From Diploptera punctata (Eukaryota; Arthropoda; Insecta; Blattodea; Blaberidae), in the NCBI GenBank assembly GCA_030220185.1, contig JASPKZ010002333.1, forward strand, positions 868,001 to 932,000: a DNA stretch of 64,000 nucleotides, read 5' to 3'. A program made the position numbers and the translations under genes. A model generated the notes under the pieces. It did not search any database and was not told where the DNA came from. It saw nothing but the letters and a program-made list of their open reading frames with translations. Positions 1 through 12,300 of the stretch are shown here, in pieces; the stretch's first letter is position 1, and every line of letters begins with the position of its first letter.

Positions 1-248
1 AAGTCTGAAATAAATAATTATTCCTAATAATATTTTGTTTATAACTTAATTTAAAATGGAAATAATGGAAAATATTTATTTTATTAATTGAGAAACATTG
101 TCAAATATTTAATATATGTAAGAAAAAACACTATGAGGTTTCTTTTAATTATATCTGTAATATTTATCATAATTTAAAACAATTTTGTTACTTTCTTTTG
201 TCTCTCAATTTTCACCTCACAGAGAACTTACTTGATTTTCTCTTGCAG

Positions 249-388
249 GAAGTTATTGCTTCAATATCAGGACGAATTCCTATTTCTGTAGAAAAGAAGA
301 TTAGAAAACTTATGGCCTTATATGAACGTAATATCACTTCTGTGCTTGCTCAGTTCCCAAGTCAACAAATAGCAAGTGTAATTGATAG
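249..388 (+). CDS. ACC: ACC exon 1 of window
   Basis: Follows a TTGCAG acceptor and ends before GTAATA. Encodes [20 protein letters not shown] and on to QIASVID; starts in phase 0, ends two bases into a Ser codon completed in the next exon. Intron 1 is only 95 bp. Confidence 0.95.
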
Positions 389-3300
389 GTAATATAACTG
401 TCTTTAATTTTATTGATTTAATACTATTATTTATAAAATTTATTTTTATGTGCAAGAATATAATGCTAAAATTTATGCTTTAGCCATGCTGCCACACTTC
501 AAAAACGAGCAGATCGCGATGTGTTCTTCTTGACAACACAGGGGATTGTTCAGTTAGTTCAGCGTTATAGACATGGAATACGTGGTCGGATGAAGTCAGC
601 TGTTCATGAACTTCTTCGCCAATATTATGCAGTAGAGAGTCAGTTTCAGCAAGGTATTAAGCACCTATTCTCTTACACATTTTATTTATAATCATATGTA
701 AAAAGAATAAATAATGAGAAATAATTACTACATGACTTACCTTACTCTTACAAGGGTTCGAAATCACATTTAATTGTAGGTAATCATAGAAATAATATAC
801 AGTATTACTCCATTTGTATGTTCCTGCATTTTACATTTTCCTGCCTTTTACAATATTCTTTAAAGGTCCCTTCAGTTTCCCTATATTCACAATGTATTAA
901 AAACCCCACTTTTACATTTCTGAAATTTTGTTTTCCCGCAATTTACGTCACACCACGTTCAGCGTTAAAGATCGAAGATATTCAATTTATTTGATCGATT
1001 ACCTCACTTCTGTACAATTGATATATAGCAGAGCAAGTTCATTGAGCCAACAAAGCTGGCTGCTATACAATCGATAAGGAGCCAAGCAAGTTTAATGAGC
1101 GAACAAAGCTGGCTTTAGTACAATCGATAAAGAGCAGAGCATGTTCATCGAGCCAACAAAGTTGGCTCAGAACTTTCATCAAACATTTCTGAAATTCAAC
1201 CCGTGTACTTCTATGGCGAAACAATTTTTTTAATCTCTCAATAAAGATTCATAGTGCTGCTTGCCTGAACCTCTCCTTGTTATTTATTTTTTAAATGGTG
1301 AAAGTAAAAGAAATAAAGTGATTTTATGTTTACAGCAGTTCAAAACACACATTACATTAAACTATTATAGGAATATCACTATGAGGTTTAATTTAAAATA
1401 AAATTCTTTACACTTCACCTGATATCTTGTCTTCTAAATAAATAAAAGACAGAATATGAGGTGAGGTGTGAATAATTTTATTTTAAGTTATAAGAAACAT
1501 TATATTATTTAGCCAATATTGTACATTATCCCAGTCAGTGCATGTTCTAGAATGGTTGCTGAATATGAGGGTCAACATTTTTTAGCTCCTCCTTGTTTCC
1601 CATAATTAACACTTTTCCCCAATTTATACCACTTTCCCTCTGGTCCCTTGAAAAGTGTAAAAGAGGGGTAATATTTAGTATATTATCCCCATCTGTTTTT
1701 TTTTTTCCTCCATGTTCTGAAATGGATGCAGAGTATTGGGGGGGGTCAACATTTTTGAGCTGATCTTCATTTCCCTCAATTAACACTTTACCCTATTTTA
1801 TACCATTTTCCCCGTGGTCCCTTAAAAAGTGTAAAAGAGGGGTAATATTGTAGTAATTTTAAAAATATTTAATGAGGAAATTTAGATTGTATTTGAGACT
1901 CACGTTTGTGAGGTACCGGGTTTATTTTCCAGTTGTGGCAAAAAAATATTATTGATTTGATTGAAGAAAAGAATGGAAATGATTTAGACATGTACAAAGG
2001 ATGATTTCCATGATAAATTTCAGACGGTGTGTGGAACAATACAGAGAACATTCAAAAATAAAATTAAAAAAGAAACCAAGATAAAAATGTATAATGTTAT
2101 GGTTGTTCCCACAATATTGTATGGATGTGAAACTTGGGCTCCAGTGAAAAGACAGAAGGATAGAATACAGACGGCGGAGATGAGGTTCCTAAGACAAGTA
2201 AAAGGATGTACAAGACTTGATAGAATAAGAAATGAGGATATAAGAGAAGAATTGAAAGTACAGCCTTTATTGGATAAAGTCACGAATTACAGACAGAAAT
2301 GGATTGATCATATGGATGGAATGAGTAAGGAGAGATATCCATTGTTAGCAAGAAATTATCAAGCAAGAGGAAGGCGTGATGTTGGAAGACCTAGAAGACG
2401 TTGGGCTGATGCATTATGAAGTCGGAACGGGCAATTGCCTAATCCCTGGAGTGATGATGATGACAAAGGATGATGACAGAATACAAAGTTGATGCTGAAG
2501 TGGATGGTGAAGACGGAGGATGATGATGTAAGAAACAATGAATGAATGGAGTGAGAATTAGCATGGACAACTGAGGAATGAATGAAGATAATGTGGAGGA
2601 TAGAGATCTGTGAAGGCCTTATCCAGGTTGTTAGAAAACCCCAATAAAAAATACTAAAAAACCATGAATACTACAACAACCATTCGAAGTAGCTTGACAG
2701 ACTGAATCTGGCCCTTAGGCTGCCACTGGGCTTATCTATTCCATAGATAATTTGGGTCAATTTGAGTATCTTGCAATCTCTTATTTGAGCAAGCCAACTA
2801 TTTTTTGGAAAAACTTTAGTTTGATTTCCACCATAAATTTTGTAAGTCCTACAGAATAACAGTGCACATGCGCAAATGTTTATAGAGTTGACATTAGGTG
2901 GAACCACATATCTGTGAAGTCCTGCAAAAAGTTTATAGAGTTGTCGCTAAGATGGAACCATATAGCTATGAAATCAATATGACCAATCTTCGCAATAAAT
3001 TCCCAAGCATTTATTAGAAATGAAGTACACTAACTTCCCCCTTTCTAACCTAACAAAATAAATTATATGCATACTATTTAATTAAGTGTACACTAATGTG
3101 ATGTGCACCAACTTATCCCATCGGAACTTAACAAAATTAAATTAATTTATTGAAATCCATTCATCCATAGAATTCTGCCCGAGGGCAGGTCTTTTACTGC
3201 AATCATATAATTTTCATGCTATGCTTTTGCAGCTTTACTAGGGAATTATAGGTGTGGTAGCTTCCTGTTGCTTTCCACTGGTGAAGGATGATGATGATAA

Positions 3301-6300
3301 TGATAAGAATGATGATGATGGCCAGATGATTTTGGGGACCGTTGGGCCCTAAGCTACCTGACATTTGTCTTACAGGTGAGGAAAAAACTTCACCCAGTAG
3401 CCTGTCTTTCGAATGGGAATCGAACCCAGGCCCACTGCGTGACAAGCAGCACGCTACCTCAATACCACAGCGGTGGACTATGGAAATATGGTGTAATTAA
3501 TTGCAAATGTTGGTAACACCGATTACACTGATATCTTGTGGAAGTTACATGAAGTATTCGCATATCTTGCGCATGAGCACTGTGGTTCTGTAGAACTTTG
3601 AAGAAATCTCGCATATGTGGATACATATTTAATAACTGTAAAAAAAATGTTATAAGTAACGTTGTAAAACTTTTAAAATAGTGTGAAATGTGTGTAAAGA
3701 CAGAAGAAGTGCATAGAGCAACATATGTACAAGAATATAACATGAAAAATCAAGTGGAAATTAATCTAAAGTTGAACCTTTTTTATATAGGATTTTTTGT
3801 GGGATTTATTTTGTTTAAAAAAAATAAGCAAGATATTATTCCTGTCTGTGGTTCTATTTATGCTTCAGAATTATTTGGACAGTGTATGTTATTTATTTCA
3901 GCTGGAGATACAACATACAAATTAGGTTGAATAATAAAATTTTGCAAATAAAGTTTTAGTATGAAAAATAGTAAACTTTAAAAAAAAAGAAAATGTTGAC
4001 TGATCTTGTATTTACAGGTAGCTATGACAAATGTGTAACAGCAATAAGAGAAAGAAATAAGGATGATATGGCAGCTGTTACTGCAACAATTTTTTCTCAT
4101 GCCCAGGTAAATTAAATACAGTTACATTTCTATTTATATGTAATATATAAAAACATTTTTTAGTTTATAAAACCTCAACAAAAAGATAAAATTATATTGA
4201 AATAATAATTCTCTTAATTTTATTTGTGACAATGTAACTTTTAAATGTGATTTTTAAAAGTTAATTGTTATTAACTTCAACAATTATTTTTTATTCTAAA
4301 TATATTACATTTAAAGGCCCGGTTTCTTTAAAATTTCAGGTTGCAAAGAAGAACATGTTGGTCACAATGCTAATAGATCATTTATGGTCAAATGAACCAG
4401 GTCTTACTGATGAACTGGCAACTACGTTAAATGAATTGACTTCTCTGAATAGAAGTGAACATTCCAGAGTTGCTCTTAGAGCTAGACAGGTATGATTTTT
4501 ATCTTAGAAATATTATGAAAGTAAGGAGAAAAGTAGACTGATTTTTTCTAGTGCATTAAAGGCATTTAGTAAATTGGAGAAATGTCAGCCTAACTTTGAT
4601 TTCTAAAAAGTAATGTCTTTAAAGTCAGATGTAAAAGTATTTCACACAGTAATAGAATTATATTATAAACTAAAAGTATATAGTACACATGAAACCAAAT
4701 GTACTTTATTAATTTTATGTAATATTATGTCTATAGTCTATATACTTTCATTAGTCAGATTAAGGTCACTGCTTAGCTGCCATCTTGATTGAATTTAGAA
4801 CAATTTGATTTTGTAAGTAGAATTTCAACTCTTTAAGGATAAATTTATTCTGTAATTATTATATTAATTGAATAGTTATACCAAAAAATGAAAAGATAAA
4901 AAAATAATCCCACTTGGGGGATTAGGAGGTCTTCGAACTTTCAGGAGGACTTTGGACTTTCTTTGCATAATATGAGATCCTAGCCATGTTTTCAGCCCTG
5001 CATGATAACTGTCTTTACTCTGAAAAATGCTTCTTGCACCCATTCCCATTAGAGATTGAGTTGACTCCAGACTTTGCTGCCACCAGTAGGTGTAGACCAA
5101 TTTAAAAATTCTTACCCCATTAACCTGAGACTTTTTGCCTTGGAGCATATTGCTTTAACCAACTATGCTACAGAGTGTCCCATACCAAAATGAAAGCTCT
5201 TAAAATTTCTTAAAAATCTTTGAATAAATAATTGGAATTTTATATTATTTTGAGTCTCTTACCTCAATATTAATGTTGATTTGTTCTTGAACATGTTTTG
5301 ATTGGATCCCAATCATCCTCAGCATCTTGCCCAGATTGGTTGAATTTTTATGTTGTAAACCCTGGATGTTGATGTCAGCTCAAAAATGAAAGAAACTGAT
5401 AAAAATACAAATAAAAAATCAGGAATATATCAAATTGAATGTATGGGTTGTGAAAATATATATATATGTAGGAAAAACAAACAGAAACATACAAATTAAA
5501 ACCAAAGAACACATAAGAAATATTAAAAATGGGGAAATAGAAAAATCTGCAGTGCTGCCCATGTTTGGTCTGAAAAACATAATATAAGTTCGGACACTAA
5601 ATTATTAAAACAGTTAAAAAATACAAAAGAGCTGACTATTTGAAGAAAAAATCTATATTCAGAAGAACAAAAACAGAGTTATGAATTTTGAAATACCAAC
5701 GGAACGTGGCCTCATTTAGAGGTTCTTTGGCCAACCACAGGAGGGAAGCTGACATCGACATCCAGGGTTTACAACATAAATCCAACCAGTCTGGGCAAGA
5801 TGCTGAAGATGATTGATATCCAATCGAAACATGTTCAAGAACAAATCAACATTAATATTGAGGTAAGATAAACAGACAAAATAATATAATTAAAAGAACT
5901 TCAAAATATTACTTCCTAAAATAAAACATTAATTGCAATTTTTTTTGTGTGAACTAAGTATAATGGTTGCATATTTATCAAACTTTGAGATAATTTCATG
6001 TACACTGAAATTGCAGAAATTAAAATTATCCTATGAGGTGAGTTATTTAAACAATATGTTCTCCGATGATTTTTAAAATTATCAGTTTGACTTTTTTTTT
6101 TATTTAATACAGGTACTGATAGCAGCTCATCAACCAGCTTATGAACTCCGTCACAATCAGATGGAATCTATTTTCCTCTCTGCAGTAGACATGTATGGCC
6201 ATGACTTTCATCCAGAAAACCTGCAGAAACTCATAATGTCTGAAACATCCATATTTGATATTCTTCATGATTTCTTTTATCATTCCAATAAAGCTGTCTG

Positions 6301-9300
6301 CAATGCTTCACTTGAGGTAAGATTTTGTCATTAATTATTTTTAAAAAAGTATGGTGATATGTGTATAAAATGTATGGCCTTGCTGGTCTAGGGTTTATGT
6401 TCTTTACCAAATCCAGCTGAAGTTGATGGGTATTTAGGATGGAAAAATTCGAGAGACAAGTCCTCTGGAAAGGTTTTTAAGCCAAGGATCCCAAGTTTGA
6501 TGATCTTCAGCATCATAAAAAATTTCTCAACACTAAATTAGAGTATTAAATTTGAGAATTTTTAACATTATGAGGTTCAATTAATAAGAATTAAATGAAT
6601 CGTGATTTCTTCTGTTAACTAATAATAAATTTAATATCCCAGACAACAAAAAATCTGGAATTTATCAAATCGATTGCAAAGATTGCAACAGGATATATAT
6701 AGGAAAAACAAAAAGGAACTTGGAAACTCGTAAAAAAGAGCACTTCAGAAACATAAAGAATGGAGAAATTGAAAAATCAGCTATAGCAGCACATAGTTTA
6801 TTAGAGCATCATAGGATTGAAAAAGAAGCAAAACTTTTAAAACATCTATCTAAACCTTTGGATTTAACAGTTTGGGAAAAAATATATATTAAAAAAACCA
6901 TACTAGAACCATGAACTTCGAGATTCCAGACAAACCGAGCTTGATTACAAAGTTCTTCAAAAATACAACAGATAGCAGTTTAGAAAATGATTCATTCAAA
7001 AGAACACCAGATGGCAGTTTGGAGAGTAATTCCTTCAAAAGAACACCAGATGGCAATCTAGATAATTACCGGCAAAAGAAAAAATTGACAGTTGTGAAAA
7101 CAGCTGACGATGACGACAATGGGTCGCTGATACTGCAGTGCTGTGTTTAAAAAAACATAGAAGTGTGAGGTAAGAAGAAATCACGATTCATTTAATTCTT
7201 ACTAAATTAGAGCTTCTAAGCAAAATTTAATGAGCCTTTCCCATCCAAGTTATACGTTAGGCGTCTCTTTGAAGAGATGAGCTAATCACTTGCTGACATC
7301 TGCAGGATCTGTAGGGAAATAAGTAAAACTACTAAATTAGCCTTGATTGAGTAACTTCTGCAAGAGAGCATCCTTGTTGCATCACATGGGGATGTGCAAA
7401 TATAGATAGACATAAGATTAAATTAAACCTCAAGGTGATTTTTCCCTATAAATGTTTAATAGACAGACATGTATATAAAATTTAAGTTTTTAAATGTCAT
7501 TGTTTCAAAATAAAATAGTCTGATTGGTATCTAATGTTGAATAGTTGGCAATGATGATATTCATTCTCATGGACAACCAATATTTAGATGTAAGATTTGA
7601 AAAAATGGATCTTGATCCATATAACTTCATAAGATTACAGAACAGGACAGTAGGAAATTGAGCTATTCCAAATCTAATAACTAATAAATTATTGAGTCAT
7701 ACTCCATGATCTTCAAGCACAGAACTGCAGTTCCGAAGGCATCCCTCCCATCTTCAGCCATCTTTACGACTGTTGAATTCTGGTCTACATCTCCATCTTC
7801 AAAGTTGCCACCTGGAGTTGATTTGATGAACTTTGAGATAAAATATCAAATCAATTTGATCTCAAAGTTCATCAAATGAAGATGTAGGCTCGAATCTATG
7901 AACGCATTATACCGTAAAAGGCGTTCTCTGCTGAGAAGTTTGTATCCTAATACGATTTTGCTTACTCAGAAATCTGTTCATGCAATAATAATTGTTGAAA
8001 TTCGTAAGCTACCTGACGAGGTGACTTAAGAGAGAAACGAATCGTGAGAATCCCGAAGGGAACCGATGGTAACCGATGTAGTTTGAAACCTTGCCGCGTA
8101 CCTTGCTGCTTTATCCAAGATGTCGGACCTTGAAGACTTTGATCATGTTTTCGGTATACGCGGAGAAGAGGAATTTGATAGAGTCTACCAAAGAATTCAA
8201 CTGGAAGAACAGGAGAATTGGCGTAATATTGCGCGATGCAGACGTCGTTGTATACAGTATTATTTGCGGGTCGCAAGCGTAAATGCGTTCCTCTAGCAGA
8301 CGAAAATAACGGAAGTAGTTTTATCGCTGAGAATTCTGGGTAATTTCTTGCCAATATTACAAAAACGATGACTTTCATGCATGACCAGTTAGTGGGTAGC
8401 TAATTCGATCTTTGCACTTGCTCACGGTGAGTCAGCTCACCTGTGATTGGAAGTAATTTGAGTAGAGACTAATGTATTTGCATGCGGACCATAGACCAGA
8501 ATTCAACAGTCGTGAAGATGGCTGAGGATGGGAGGGATGTCTCCAGAAACAGCACTTCCATGCTTGAAGATCATGGAGTATGAGGTGAGAAACGACTCAA
8601 TAATTTATTCGTTATTAACTTGAAAACCTCATAATGTTATTTCCCCACAATTAATTTATTAATATACCAAATCTATAGAAAAGCTTGTGCCCTGTAAGCA
8701 ATATCCTTCGATACTTTCTTTACATGCTTAGAAATTATGTTCTGTGTCTGAAGTTGATAGTTATTCCAATTATGGCTTGTCTAGCTACTGGCGGTGTAAA
8801 GTTGTTGTACAGATCAAGACTTAGAATTCAGACAAAATATATCTCTAAAAGAATGACATAATCGCCAATATTTTGGTGTCCACTGTTATATGGTTATCAA
8901 CATAGCTTTTAAATAAAAAAAAATCTCTATCCCTCTCTTACAATTCATTAAATGGTATAATGAACATATTAAGTGTAGAAAAAAAAATTGTACTTAATTA
9001 CAAATTGTAAACTATTAATGGAAAAATTATATCACTAATCTAACATATACAGTGTGTTTGAATTCACAAATTGTAATATGAAATTCTTTTTATTAAATAG
9101 CACCAAAATTCTAGAGGAGTTATTACTTTCTCATAGGCTTAATATTATCATGCACAAGACATAGCCCTAAAATGAGATTCAAAGAAGTGGAAAGATGTAT
9201 GAAACACGGGTAAGAAACAAATACAAACTGAGAAGGAGACAACAGCAGAATTTCATCTGAAAACTGGACATAACTGCTTCAGCAACACACACATATGTAC

Positions 9301-12300
9301 ACATGCACACACAAAATATTCAGTTGAGTGGAGTGCACAATTTATCAATAACCAGATGACCTCATGAGGTGTCCGAGACTAGATCCAGTTAGCTAAAAAA
9401 CAGAAATTTGACACAATATATTGGGTTCCTAAGAAAGATAGTGAGTTAATGTCTCTAGTATCTGATATAAGAAATCAACCACCAAGAACTAACCTAACAT
9501 TTTTATTAAATATAAAATATGTCAAATGTTGTATTAATAATATTTCAATATACCCTAACTAATTTATAGATTTATCATACATTTCATGGGGGCACGCCGT
9601 AGTGTAGTGGTTAAGGCATTATGTTACAAGCTGGAAGGACGAGGGTTCAAGTCCCGGTGGGGTCACAATTTTTAAACTGACCCAAACCTTCTGGCAGCAC
9701 TATGACCCTAGGGCCGACTCAGCCTCTAATGGAAATGAGTGCCAGACACTTGTTCTGGGGGTAAAGGTAGCCATCATGCAGGGCTGACAACCTAGTTGAC
9801 ATCAAGTGCCAATTGTCAAGAAAAGTGGGAGCCTTAACCTCCTACTACCCCAAGGGCCTCCTGAGGCCTGTAGTGGGATCACTTTACCTTTACCATATAT
9901 TTTATTAAAGAGATGAACATTTTATGTCTTTGTCCTTTTATTGATTGTAAAATGGGCCATTTACACACAAATTATTGTAAAATAAATAACAAATTCAGGT
10001 TCATACATTAATAAAATATTGTTACAGTAATTTATGCATAAACCAACAATTTTCAATACAAAGATAGTGATATAAGTTATTAATTTCTTTAATATCTACC
10101 ACAATGTATAAGATAAACTGTAAATTAATTGTGCGATAGTGAAATACCATTAATGAAACATTCATCATTGTCTTATTTTTATTGAGAATATCAAACTTGT
10201 GAAAAAAAAAACCTTTTGTAGACTTTTGGTTCTATTTTATATAATGAATCCCCTATTACATTTTGTGCACTCAAGTCTCTAACACTGTGTAAAACCTCAC
10301 AAAATTTACACATTTTCTGAAATTCAGAATAATTTGTGTATGTCATATGTCAATAAAGTTAGAAATAAAGAAATTCTTAGTGGAAATGTGTCTTCATGAA
10401 GTAGCGGGACACATTAAAAAGACAGATAATGTCAATAAAAGATGTAATTTAATATTATTTTAGTATTTATACTAACACATGCATTATAATTTCAGGTGTA
10501 TGTTAGAAGAGCATATATCTCATATGAACTGACATGTCTACAACTACTTGAACTTTCTGGAGAAATAAGCGTTATACATTTCCAGTTCTTACTACCTTCA
10601 TCTCATCCAAATAGGTACTTTAATTTTTATATTATTTATTTGTAGGGCAAGGTATTTAATGACCTATAAATTGGTAAAAACTGCAAATAAAAAATGCATT
10701 TATGACCTAAAAAATGCAGAAAATGACCAATAAAAAGTTAAGAATTTCCAATCAAAATACTATTTATTAGATTAAGTACTCACGTGTTACTGAATTACAT
10801 AAAATTTAACTTAACCCGAAGATATTAAAAGGAAAGTATTAAAAAATACATATTACAATACCTTTTATTGCAGAAAATCCATTTCAATTACAAAGTGCAC
10901 TTTTACAACAATTTTGAATTGCAGTTAACAATCAAAACTTGGCGGAGATTCTCAAACATAAATGATTGTCTATTGTCTGCTAGTACTGACATATAAATGG
11001 AAAAGCTCCTCTCTATTTCAACGGAAACAATTGGAGCATACTGAAAGCAAGCAATATCTCCTGGATTTAACTCACAGTCAGCAAGAGAACAATTTTCACC
11101 AGACAAAGCTCTGCCAATTGAACACGATGTTGTGTCATTTGGGATTTTTTGAGTGAAGTTATGGCATCAGGAAGGAATCCAAAATTAGTATTTATGTAAG
11201 AAAGTTTACCAGTATCAAAAGAATCGACCACTTTCTTCACAACGTTGAAATTCTTGCAATAATAACTGCAAGCATGGAGCCAAACAGGTGAAAAGGGCAA
11301 TTGGATTTCCAGAACTTCTGTTTTGAATGCTAAAATTTGAGAGGAGGTTTTCAAGAATACTTTCTTCATGCATCCAATTAATCTATCCACTTCAGGAAAA
11401 TTTGCACATACTTCTTCTGCGATCCGATGTAATGCATGCGCTAAACACATCACATGCACCATTTTTGGGTACAGTGCACTTAAAGAAGCAGCTGCTTTCA
11501 TCATGTAGGGTGCAGCATCTGTTATAAAAAGCAGTACATTGGAATTTCGAATCCCATCAGGGGCCAAAGTATTCTCAATGCATGGTCAAATACTAAGCTG
11601 ATTGTTGAGTAGTTGACTTTCTCCAGCAGCTCACAAGGTAGTAGAAATTGTTCTCCAGGGCTGTGTGCTTCTAAAACTCCAACAATATCATTTGCTACAT
11701 AAAGGCCCATAGAGTCTGTTGTCTCATCAATGGATACAAATACATTTCTTTCTCCAATCCTTTCTCATATTTTTTGCAAAGTTTTGTCATAGCACCGAGC
11801 TACGTAGGATCTTCTCAATGTTCTGGGATCTGGAATTAATTTCTCGGTCTCCTCTTCTAATAAAGTTTGCAGCTTAGGATGATTCAATTTGTGAAGTGGA
11901 ATATCAGCAATAGAAAAGCTTCATATAGTTTCTCACAAAATGGCGAAAACGTTGAACAAGTTTCCTCGAGAAGCATTTGCTGTAAGTTTACACTAGATTT
12001 ATTTTCAAGTCGCTGCAGACCACGTTTATGTTTCTCCCATGACATGTGTTGTTCTACCGTAAACTTTTTTTCAGTAGTCACCCACATCGCAAATCTTGCA
12101 GAATAAAATACGGCCATCCGTTGAAAACATATTTTCTCCATATTTTGAAACAAATGCCTTTAATTTAACACTATCACTTTCCTTGACTAGGCATTTTGCT
12201 CTTAACCTGTTCATACAGATGGCTAGAAACAACTGACCACCTCACTTAACAGCATAAAAATGGGAGTGTGGGCAAGTCAATTAAGCACATTCCTTGAAAA

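Larger units (their letters stand above)
6569..7225 (+). mobile_element. Penelope-like element 3' end with readable GIY-YIG domain
   Basis: Flanked by inverted stretches around AATCGTGATTTCTTC (6570-6615 and about 7170-7215). It holds the GIY-YIG coding piece, a 3' region with three repeats of about 36 bp encoding KRTPDG, and a hammerhead-like motif at 7104-7140. The RT domain is absent (5' truncated). Confidence 0.8.
7683..8645 (+). mobile_element. Foldback element with hammerhead-like arms and about 630 bp of unrecognised cargo
   Basis: Left arm 7683-7790 is the inverted copy of 8490-8620; both carry the motif (7721-7757 minus, 8522-8558 plus). The right end reads AACCTCATAATGTTATTTCC, the terminus shared by PLE foldbacks in this window. 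Between the arms there is no GIY-YIG sequence but a GC-richer segment with a 58-residue ORF (8120-8296). Confidence 0.7.

Noticed and set aside
4265..4339. Extension of ACC exon 4 upstream to the ATG at 4265
   Set aside because: The frame is open, but an AG acceptor at 4338-4339 and family alignment place the exon start at 4340; the upstream residues have no counterpart in ACC.
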